A stretch of DNA of 41,484 nt from Pseudobdellovibrionaceae bacterium (GTDB taxonomy: Bacteria; Bdellovibrionota; Bdellovibrionia; Bdellovibrionales; UBA1609): contig JANXMF010000154.1 of assembly GCA_025354795.1 (NCBI GenBank), forward strand, positions 1 through 41,484. The letters are read 5' to 3'. Below the pieces are notes generated by a model, which saw only the letters and a list, made by a program, of their open reading frames with translations, had not been told where the DNA came from and made no database searches. Shown here piece by piece: positions 16,527-23,741 of the stretch. A program made the translations under genes and the position numbers. Every line of letters starts with the position of its first letter. Within the stretch, counting starts at the first letter, position 1.

Positions 16527-17723
16527 TTGTCTTATCATTTTTTCTATAAGAAGTTGACCGCGGCGGCGGCTCATTATTTTCCCAGTTTAACGGAGATTAC
16601 TCCGCCCAGCTGGGATCATTTGATTTCGCCGCTCGAGTTGCGCCTGCCCAAATCAGTTTTGGCCAATGCGCAGTCTGCGATTGAGGCTTTTTATGCGATT
16701 TCACGGCGCCCGGCCTATGCTCAGCAGCTGGAACCGATCGCGGAGATCTCGGACTTTGCTCCCCCCTATCAGTCTTTGTTAATGGCTTATGATTTTCACA
16801 CCACCGAAAGTGGCGAGTGCCATTTGGTGGAGATCAACACCAATGCCTCGGGCTATTTGTTAACAACGCTGCTGGAGATGACTCATTCTGACACACGCGT
16901 CGAGGACAGCCCGCAGCTCGCCCGCTTGCAGGCGTCGTTCGCGGCGGAACTTGCGGCGTGGGGCAAAGCCGGTCCACATATTCGCATTGCCATCACCGAC
17001 GAAGAGATTGCTCAACAAAAAATGTACGTTGAATTTCTCATGTATAAGGACTGGCTCCGGTCTTGCGGCTGGAACGCGGAGTTAGTCGAAAGCCGCGATT
17101 TCGTGGCGGCAGGTCCAGCTCTGCAAAATGCGCACGGCGACCGTATTGATTTGGTTTATAACCGGCTCACGGATTTTTATCTGCAGAGTCCGCAGCACGC
17201 GAGTCTACGCGCGGGGTACGTGGGTGGAGCGGCGTGCGTTTCGCCAAGTCCTCGCGAATATTGGCTTTTGGCCGACAAACAGCGACTGATTCAATTCACT
17301 TCCTCGGATTTTTTGCAGGCCGTGGGCGCAACGCCTGAAGAAATCGCGAGCGTGCAAAGAGTGTTGATTCCTACCTTTGAGAAGTCGGCGTTTGCATCGC
17401 CAGAAGCAATTTGGCTCGATCGCCGCCGATTGTTTTTTAAGCCCAAACGTTCCTATGGTGGAAAATCGGTTTATCGCGGAGAAAGTGTATCACGTAAAGT
17501 CTTTGAGCGTCTTATGCACGAAGATATCCTCATTCAGCAGTTCACCCCGGCACAGAAGATGCCGACCGAAGACCCGCGCAGCGTATTGAGCAATTGGAAG
17601 TTCGATTTGCGTTTTTTTGTCTATGGAAATCAGGTCCAGCATGCGGTCGCCCGCATTTATCAGGGACAGGTGACAAATTTTGCATCGCCGCTCGGCGGAT
17701 TCACCCGGGTAATGTTCGTTTGA
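16527..17723 (+). CDS. ATP-grasp-like protein of unknown substrate
   Basis: The 398-residue product resembles proteins of the ATP-grasp fold. LFFKPKRSYGGKSVYRGESVS looks like the nucleotide-binding lysine and glycine-rich loop, DILIQQFTPA like the hinge strand, and KFDLRFFVYG...ARIYQGQVTNFASPLGGF like the catalytic, metal-binding end. The N-terminal part includes HLVEINTNASGYLL and YNRLTDFYL, which recall substrate-binding regions of amide-forming ATP-grasp enzymes. No family name is recognised. The start is a TTG at 16527 without a Shine-Dalgarno, 12 nt after the peroxiredoxin stop; translation may depend on coupling. No later ATG would preserve the N-terminal domain. Any ligase reaction is inference. 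Confidence 0.65.
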   Translation: MSYHFFYKKLTAAAAHYFPSLTEITPPSWDHLISPLELRLPKSVLANAQSAIEAFYAISRRPAYAQQLEPIAEISDFAPPYQSLLMAYDFHTTESGECHLVEINTNASGYLLTTLLEMTHSDTRVEDSPQLARLQASFAAELAAWGKAGPHIRIAITDEEIAQQKMYVEFLMYKDWLRSCGWNAELVESRDFVAAGPALQNAHGDRIDLVYNRLTDFYLQSPQHASLRAGYVGGAACVSPSPREYWLLADKQRLIQFTSSDFLQAVGATPEEIASVQRVLIPTFEKSAFASPEAIWLDRRRLFFKPKRSYGGKSVYRGESVSRKVFERLMHEDILIQQFTPAQKMPTEDPRSVLSNWKFDLRFFVYGNQVQHAVARIYQGQVTNFASPLGGFTRVMFV

Positions 17724-17998
17724 ATTGGGTGGGACCTCTGGCATAGGGCCCATGGCAGACTGGCACAGGGCCTCCGGAATAAGGATAATATCAATGGCCT
17801 CGGGCATACTGGATCGGCTCCAATGAGTCTCAAAATGCCACACTTCAAAAGCAGTCACAAAGATGTTCATAGGCCAGCGAACCTATGCCGGTTTGTCATT
17901 TGCCGTTGCCCGGTCTGGCGGTTCCGAGTATGCACGCTGTTCCCGCCCCAACCCCCTAAGGTCTGGACGTGGATCATCCGAAGAGTTTCGAGAGGGTT
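17724..17998. other. 275-bp intergenic stretch with short repeats
   Basis: No convincing gene is seen. It holds a 12-bp direct repeat with one mismatch, TGGCATAGGGCC (17739-17750) and TGGCACAGGGCC (17761-17772), spaced 22 bp start to start. It also holds a 6-bp hairpin CATAGG/CCTATG (17868-17873 / 17882-17887, 8-nt loop). The 22-bp spacing places the direct repeats on one DNA face, which could suit a regulator of the SelO-like gene. A minus-strand frame beginning at 17870 overlaps the ATP-grasp gene and has no ribosome site. Confidence 0.4.
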
Positions 17999-19822
17999 AT
18001 GAAAGCAGCAAAGGTATTTCACTCCGACGACTATGAGACCTTTCAGCAGTTGGACGGGCGCCATCCGTGGCAAACTAGCGTGCCCGAGGGATTGATCCTC
18101 TATCCCGTGCGCACCTTATCGAGCGGCAAAGTTTCTTATTTCAATTTTGATTTGGCCAAGGAAATGGGTTTAATCGATAAGGATCATCCACACCGGATGA
18201 ACCGCAAATTACAAGAAAAGATTTTAGACACATTTTGTTTGCGTATCGTCAACGAGTACGATCAGCAGCGCAACACCCGCTATGCCACTGACACTTTGAA
18301 GCCCCACACTTATATGGCCACGCGCTACTTGCAACTGCAACACTCTGACAAAACCGGGCGCACCAGTGGCGACGGCCGCTGCATCTGGAATGGCGTGGTC
18401 GCCAACAAAGGCCGGCTGTGGGATGTGTCTTCGCGCGGCACCGGGGTTACGGCGTTGGCACCAGGCGTGGTGCAAGCCGGTGAGCCTTTGAAATCTGGCA
18501 ACAATGATCACGGCTACGGCTGCGGCATGGCGGAGATCGATGAGCTCTTTGGCGCGGCCATCATGGCGGAAACTTTTCATCGTAATGGCATTTCCACCGA
18601 GCGCGTGCTGGCCATTGTCGATCTTGGCAAGGGCCTGGGCATTGGCGTACGCGCGGCCCCGAACCTAATTCGCCCGGCGCATTTATTTTTGTATTTGAAG
18701 CAAGGCAAGATCGAGCCGTTAAAACGCGCCGTCGATTACTTTATCGCGCGCCAGTTTGCCAACAAAGTTTGGTTGATTAAACCCGACGACAAAGATCGCT
18801 ATAGTAAAATGTTGGAAGAGCTCTCCAGTTCGTTTGCCCGCTTTACCGCCGTGCTCGATCGTGAATATATTTTTGCCTGGCTGGATTGGGATGGAGACAA
18901 TGTGCTCGCCGACGCCGGCATTATCGATTACGGCAGCGTTCGCCAATTTGGCCTGCGCCACGATCAATACCGCTATGACGATGTCGAAAGGTTTTCGACC
19001 AATCTCAATGAGCAGCGGCAAAAGGCCCGTGATATTGTGCAAACCTTCGCGCAACTGGTGGATTTTTTAAAGACGGGGCAAAAACGCAAGTGGGTGACGT
19101 TTGAAAAGGCCGCGTGCGTGCGCCAGTTCGATAAGCTGTTTCACTTGCATTGCCTCGATCGATTTCTATATCAAATCGGTTTTGTGGAGCCGCTTCGCCG
19201 CATTTTGCTCAATCGCCACCGCAAAGATGTGGAGGTGCTGTTTTCGGCCCACTACGCCCTCGAGCGGATCAAGACCGCGCGCAAAATGCGTAAAGTGGCT
19301 GACGGAATTCACCGCCCGGCGATTTTCAATATGCGTATGCCTCTCGCGTTAATGCCACGCCATTTGGCGACATGTACGTTTGCCGCTGTGCCATTGATAG
19401 ACTGCAAAGATTTCTTTGCCTGGATTCTGTCCACCCAAGCGAAGCGCAAGGATCGAAAACTTTATGAAAGCCTCGATCGCAAGATCATGCGCTGGCAACA
19501 ACTCTATGTTCGCTTGCTGAAACGGGTTTCCACCCCTGTCACTTGGGGTAAATCCGTCGCTCTCCTCGCCACACGCGCGGGCGGTATCAATGCCCAAGGC
19601 CGCGTGACCGGCAATGCCCTGATTCACATCGTGGAAGAGATTCTGCGCTACCGCCGCCGGGGATTATCCGACGCGGAGATTCAAGTGGCGATTGAAAACC
19701 TGGTCGGAGCGCAAACGCTCAATCCCGACTATGTGACAACTAAACAAAGACCGAATGGCAAGATTCAGCCGATCGTGCGCAGTTTGCTCTCGGTGGTGCA
19801 TGGCTATCGTGAGGATATTTAG
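17999..19822 (+). CDS. Divergent SelO/YdiU-like pseudokinase-fold protein
   Basis: The 607-residue product shares scattered but ordered motifs with SelO/YdiU, an atypical kinase that AMPylates proteins. SGDGR (about 123-127), RGTG (146-149), AETFHRNGIST like the SelO segment ending in LGIPT, and DGDNVLADAGIIDYG resemble SelO blocks in order. The Asn-to-Asp spacing of nine residues in the last motif (N301 to D310) equals that of the SelO metal ligands. At the lysine of SelO KGAG this protein appears to have Arg (R146). The ATG at 17999 has AGAGGG just upstream; a GTG at 17969 would add 10 residues. The C-terminal 250 residues are basic and unassigned. Distant SelO relation: moderate confidence; activity unknown. 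Confidence 0.65.
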   Translation: MKAAKVFHSDDYETFQQLDGRHPWQTSVPEGLILYPVRTLSSGKVSYFNFDLAKEMGLIDKDHPHRMNRKLQEKILDTFCLRIVNEYDQQRNTRYATDTLKPHTYMATRYLQLQHSDKTGRTSGDGRCIWNGVVANKGRLWDVSSRGTGVTALAPGVVQAGEPLKSGNNDHGYGCGMAEIDELFGAAIMAETFHRNGISTERVLAIVDLGKGLGIGVRAAPNLIRPAHLFLYLKQGKIEPLKRAVDYFIARQFANKVWLIKPDDKDRYSKMLEELSSSFARFTAVLDREYIFAWLDWDGDNVLADAGIIDYGSVRQFGLRHDQYRYDDVERFSTNLNEQRQKARDIVQTFAQLVDFLKTGQKRKWVTFEKAACVRQFDKLFHLHCLDRFLYQIGFVEPLRRILLNRHRKDVEVLFSAHYALERIKTARKMRKVADGIHRPAIFNMRMPLALMPRHLATCTFAAVPLIDCKDFFAWILSTQAKRKDRKLYESLDRKIMRWQQLYVRLLKRVSTPVTWGKSVALLATRAGGINAQGRVTGNALIHIVEEILRYRRRGLSDAEIQVAIENLVGAQTLNPDYVTTKQRPNGKIQPIVRSLLSVVHGYREDI

Positions 19823-19889
19823 GTTGCCTCAACGGGTAACGGACGGGAATCCATTCATCAGAAATGGTGGCTCTGCAGGTGATCGACCC

Positions 19890-20201
19890 ATGAGCAAGAA
19901 ATCTGGCTGTCAGAGGCTGTTAAAGCCGGATCTGAGCGCACGCTATGATTATGCCCGCGCCTTAGCTGAGGCAGGCGACATCGATCTTGCGGCTCAGAAT
20001 TTTGATTATATTCTCAAATCTAAGCCTGAAGTTTGGCAAATCACCGTAACCCAGAAATACGTCACCATGCTGATCAAAGCCGAGCGTTTTAATCAGGCTA
20101 AATTAGTAATCAAGAAAATCCGTAGGCAAGATCCGTCGGCGTCACAGTTTATGGAAACTGAGTACAAAATCATTACCGAGCGGCTGCACAGTAGCACATA
20201 G
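19890..20201 (+). CDS. Small TPR-like protein
   Basis: A 103-residue soluble protein with no signal peptide. Residues 15-85 read as two helical hairpins in the tetratricopeptide style: ARYDYARALAEAGDIDLAAQNFDYILKSKP, then TQKYVTMLIKAERFNQAKLVIKKIRRQDPS. Such repeats mediate protein contacts. The ATG at 19890 has AGGTG 8 nt upstream; the frame is open further upstream but there it overlaps the SelO-like gene in another frame. It follows that gene by 67 nt and may share its transcript. No partner can be named. Confidence 0.6.
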   Translation: MSKKSGCQRLLKPDLSARYDYARALAEAGDIDLAAQNFDYILKSKPEVWQITVTQKYVTMLIKAERFNQAKLVIKKIRRQDPSASQFMETEYKIITERLHSST

Positions 20202-20281
20202 TGTTGGCCTTATGCCATGGCGCCCCGGCTGCCATGACTTTTCGCTTGGCGTGACCCGGCAAATCCCATACTTTGTGGGGC

Positions 20282-21250
20282 ATGTGGCTAATTACCGGTG
20301 CGACAGGTTTTATCGGAAGTGCGCTCGTGTGGGAGATGAACCAGCACGGCCTGGATGACCTGCTGCTGGTGGATCATGTGCCGCCCGCGGAGCGTCCGTC
20401 CCTCCTCACCAAACGCAGCTATCGAGACTTTGTGGCGGCTAACGACCTTTTCAGTTACTTGCGCCAATCGAACGCCGGTCTCGAGGGCGTGCTGCATATG
20501 GGCGCCTGCTCCTCGACCACCGAAACCAACGAACAATACTTGCAAACCAACAACGTCGAGTACTCGCAAAAGATCTTTGAACTGTGCACTGAGCGGCAGA
20601 TTCCGTTGCTTTATGCCAGTAGTGGCGCCACCTATGGCGACGGCAAGCTGGGGTTTGACGACGCCCGCGACCCCAGCGACTTCAGGCCGCTCAACCTTTA
20701 CGGTTGGTCCAAACTTAAATTTGATATCTGGGCTTTGCAGCAAAAGCGCACCCCCCCGCGATGGCATGGCCTGCGCTTTTTCAACGTGTTTGGTCCGAAC
20801 GAGTATCACAAGGGTGAGATGAGCAGCGTGGTGTGTAAGGCGTTCAACCAAATTCGCACTACGGGTAAACTTAAACTATTCAAGTCCCACCACCCCGACT
20901 ACCGCGACGGCGAGCAGTTGCGCGATTTTATTTACATCAAAGACATTACCGGGTGGATGCGCGCAATGATGGCCCGGCCCGAGGTGGAATCAGGTATATA
21001 CAATATGGGGTTTGGGCGCGCACGCACTTGGCTTGACCTAGCACAGGCCACTTTCCAAGCGATGGATAAGCCGCTCGCGATTGAGTGGATGGATATCCCT
21101 TCGAACATTCGCAATCAGTATCAATATTTTACCGAAGCGAAAATGCAGCGCCTGCACGCCCAAAATATAGCGTCGCCGGCTTGGCCGCTGGAGAGGGCGG
21201 TCCACGACTACGTCAAAGGCTATTTACTGCAAACGGATCCTTATCTATGA
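20282..21250 (+). CDS. hldD: ADP-L-glycero-D-manno-heptose 6-epimerase
   Basis: A short-chain NAD(P)-dependent epimerase that makes the heptose donor for lipopolysaccharide inner core. The nucleotide loop is ITGATGFIGS near the N-terminus. HMGACSSTTE, YASSGATYGDG and YGWSKLKFD (the YxxxK pair) match HldD closely, as do FFNVFGPNEYHKGEMSSV and LRDFIYIKDI. The ATG at 20282 directly precedes the first beta-strand; the frame is open to a TTG at 20273, which would add three residues. Length 322 fits E. coli HldD (310). The stop overlaps the hydroxylase start as ATGA. This gene implies an outer membrane with heptose-containing LPS. Confidence 0.92.
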   Translation: MWLITGATGFIGSALVWEMNQHGLDDLLLVDHVPPAERPSLLTKRSYRDFVAANDLFSYLRQSNAGLEGVLHMGACSSTTETNEQYLQTNNVEYSQKIFELCTERQIPLLYASSGATYGDGKLGFDDARDPSDFRPLNLYGWSKLKFDIWALQQKRTPPRWHGLRFFNVFGPNEYHKGEMSSVVCKAFNQIRTTGKLKLFKSHHPDYRDGEQLRDFIYIKDITGWMRAMMARPEVESGIYNMGFGRARTWLDLAQATFQAMDKPLAIEWMDIPSNIRNQYQYFTEAKMQRLHAQNIASPAWPLERAVHDYVKGYLLQTDPYL

Positions 21251-22977
21251 CGTCGTCGACCCGTGCACGTTTGCCCCAGCATCTGCGCCGCTATACGGTG
21301 GCGCAGGATTACAGCCGCTACACACCAGAAGACCAGGCCACGTGGCGCTTTGTCATGCGTCAGCTACGTCACTTTCTGGACCCGAATGCGTATGATGGTT
21401 ACCGCGCGGGTTTGCAACAGACGGGAATCGCCACCGACACCATTCCGCATATCGAGCGCATCGATGAGGCATTGGAAAAGTGGGGTTGGGGCGCGGTACC
21501 GGTGAGCGGCTTTATTCCGCCCGCGGCGTTTATGGAGTTTCAGGCGCTCGGCATTTTGCCCATCGCCAGCGATATGCGCACGCTTGAACATTTGCAGTAC
21601 ACCCCGGCTCCCGATATCGTGCATGAAGCTGCGGGCCATGCACCATTTTTGGCGAATCGTGAGTATAGCGCCTATCTGCGCCAGTATGGTGAAGTGGCCC
21701 GAAACTCGATCAACAGCAAAGAAGACTTTGCACAATATGAAGCCATCCGCTACCTCAGCGATCTCAAAGAAAATCCGCATTCCACCGCAGCGGAGATCGC
21801 GCAAGCGGAAAGCAGGTTGACCGCCCTCAACAACTCGATGACTGGAGTCTCCGAAGCCGCATTGTTGTCGCGCATGAATTGGTGGACGGCGGAATATGGG
21901 TTGATCGGCACTATGCAACGGCCGAAGATTTTCGGCGCTGGACTATTGTCGTCGGTGGGTGAATCGCGCCATTGTTTGAGCGAGCGGGTGAAAAAGATCC
22001 CGCTGACGGTGAACTGCGTGGATTTTTCCTATGACATCACCGAACCCCAGCCGCAGCTTTTTGTGTGTGAGAGTTTTTCGCATTTGAGCCAGGTGCTCGG
22101 GGAGTTTTCACCCCGCTTGTCATACCGGCGCGGCGGAGTGTTTGGTTTGAATACCGCGATCGCCGCCGGGACGGTGAATTCGGTGCAGTTGAATTCGGGC
22201 ATCCAGATTTCGGGCGTACTCACCAAATTCTTACCTACCGCCAACGGCGAACCTGCCTATTTGCATTTTTCGGGACCCTGTCAATTAGGGGTGCAGAATC
22301 GCGAACTAAAGGGACAATCGACTGCTCACCATGCCCAAGGGTTTTCGACGCCAGTGGGAACGATTGCGGGCCAAAACCGGTGCCTTTCGACTTTTTCGCC
22401 AGATAATCTCGCCCGCCTAGGAATTCGCCAAGGTCAACGTGCCTCGCTCGAATTCGCCAGTGGCGTGCGCGTTGAGGGTGAAATTTTGAATTGGACATAC
22501 GCCGGAACGGTATTGACAGTGTTGAGCTGGAAAGATTGCCGCGTGCAGTGGGGCGATGTGATGCTTTATGATCCCGCTTGGGGCACCTTTGACATGGCGG
22601 TTGGAAACCAGGTGATCTCGGTTTTTGGCGGGCCCGCGGACCGAACGTGTTTTAACGTCGATCAGGACTTTGCTTCCAGTCGGGTGCCCACCAAAGCCTT
22701 TTCAGCCGCTCAGAAAAAACGTCAGCAACAGTTTCAGGAATTGCGCGAGCGACGCCATAAAAAAGACGGCCCGATTTTGGCGCCGATGATCGCGGCTTAT
22801 GTGAGTGAACCCGCGCCCGATTGGCTCCAGGGAATCGAATTGCTCGAATTGAGTCATCACCAATACTGTGCACCTCTACTGCGCGAAAAATTGCTGGCAG
22901 TGCTTCAACGCACGGCCGCGAATTCCGCGCATTTCTCCGAGTGCATTCAGGACGGCATCAACCTGGCCGCGCAATGA
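21247..22977 (+). CDS. Aromatic amino acid hydroxylase with long C-terminal extension
   Basis: The N-terminal half (about 10-300) is a pterin- and iron-dependent aromatic amino acid hydroxylase. The iron ligands are H126 and H131 in HEAAGH and E216 in WTAEYG; LSSVGESRHCL and FVCESFSHLSQVLGEF close the catalytic domain. Phenylalanine hydroxylation to tyrosine is most likely, since hpd and hmgA for tyrosine breakdown lie 10 kb away. At 576 residues it is twice the size of the classic bacterial enzyme; about residues 300-576 form an extension I cannot assign. Start and stop both overlap neighbours as ATGA (hldD upstream, methyltransferase downstream), so it is translationally coupled. No regulatory ACT domain is seen at the N-terminus. 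Confidence 0.88.
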   Translation: MTSSTRARLPQHLRRYTVAQDYSRYTPEDQATWRFVMRQLRHFLDPNAYDGYRAGLQQTGIATDTIPHIERIDEALEKWGWGAVPVSGFIPPAAFMEFQALGILPIASDMRTLEHLQYTPAPDIVHEAAGHAPFLANREYSAYLRQYGEVARNSINSKEDFAQYEAIRYLSDLKENPHSTAAEIAQAESRLTALNNSMTGVSEAALLSRMNWWTAEYGLIGTMQRPKIFGAGLLSSVGESRHCLSERVKKIPLTVNCVDFSYDITEPQPQLFVCESFSHLSQVLGEFSPRLSYRRGGVFGLNTAIAAGTVNSVQLNSGIQISGVLTKFLPTANGEPAYLHFSGPCQLGVQNRELKGQSTAHHAQGFSTPVGTIAGQNRCLSTFSPDNLARLGIRQGQRASLEFASGVRVEGEILNWTYAGTVLTVLSWKDCRVQWGDVMLYDPAWGTFDMAVGNQVISVFGGPADRTCFNVDQDFASSRVPTKAFSAAQKKRQQQFQELRERRHKKDGPILAPMIAAYVSEPAPDWLQGIELLELSHHQYCAPLLREKLLAVLQRTAANSAHFSECIQDGINLAAQ

Positions 22978-23741
22978 AAATCAATGTGGTATTAGCCCGA
23001 CCAGAGTATGCGTCCAACGTCGGCGCCGTGGCTCGGGCCATGGCCAATATGGGCGCCGATCGCCTAATCTTGATCGCGCCAGCTTGTGTGCTGGACGACA
23101 AAGCCAAAGAAATGGCCGCGGGAGCCCAACAGAAATTACAAACAGTTACTGTTTATTCGGATTGGGACGGGTTTTATGCCTGTGAGGAAGACGGTATACG
23201 CCTGGCCTTCAGCCGCCGCGCGGGACGTAAGCGCAAAGTTTTTCCGCTCGCGGAGACGCTTGCTAGGCTCGCGGACCCTCCGCCGCCGGTGCTCTATCTG
23301 ATCTTCGGACCGGAGGCCTGTGGCTTGGCGAGCTCGGATTTGGCCTCCGTGCATTTCACCGTTCACCTTCCGGTTTTCGGCGATTTTTCGAGTTTAAATC
23401 TGGCACAGGCGGCGTTGCTAGCGCTTTATATCGTGCGCGAACGGTTTCAACCCGCGCGGCTGCCCAGCCAAGTTAAGGGCTCGGTCATCGAGCCTGTGCA
23501 GAAATTCTATTTTCCGGATCAGCTGATTCGCCAATGGCTGACGGCGATGGGATTTGACATTCGCGCGCGGCGGTCCAGTGCCTATCTTACCCTGCGTCGG
23601 CTGCTTTTACAAAATCGGCCAAGCCGCCATGAGGTTCATGTGCTGGAGTCGATCTTGCAACAAAATATTCGAAAATTAGTCGGCCTTACGGCGAAAGATG
23701 TGACTCACGATCTCAGTGATGTCACCGTTGAGAATATCTAA
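22974..23741 (+). CDS. SpoU-class RNA methyltransferase (TrmJ-like)
   Basis: The 255-residue product has the three SPOUT knot motifs: RPEYASNVGAVARAMANMG at 9-27, LIFGPEACGLASSDL in the middle, and LPVFGDFSSLNLAQAALLALY. These bind S-adenosylmethionine and direct 2'-O-ribose methylation. The layout and the C-terminal helical extension of about 90 residues resemble TrmJ, which methylates position 32 of certain tRNAs; the exact target is inference. The ATG overlaps the hydroxylase stop as ATGA. Its last 66 nt overlap, tail to tail, the end of the receiver/TPR-like gene on the other strand. Confidence 0.85.
   Translation: MKINVVLARPEYASNVGAVARAMANMGADRLILIAPACVLDDKAKEMAAGAQQKLQTVTVYSDWDGFYACEEDGIRLAFSRRAGRKRKVFPLAETLARLADPPPPVLYLIFGPEACGLASSDLASVHFTVHLPVFGDFSSLNLAQAALLALYIVRERFQPARLPSQVKGSVIEPVQKFYFPDQLIRQWLTAMGFDIRARRSSAYLTLRRLLLQNRPSRHEVHVLESILQQNIRKLVGLTAKDVTHDLSDVTVENI

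Noticed and set aside
17490-17870. Minus-strand frame starting MNIFVTAFEVWHFE
   Set aside because: About 49 residues lie outside the ATP-grasp gene and look protein-like, but there is no ribosome site and the rest is antisense to a conserved gene; kept as unlikely.
21085-21246. Upstream extension of the aromatic hydroxylase frame
   Set aside because: It overlaps hldD in another frame; the ATGA junction at 21247 and the family start support the shorter protein.
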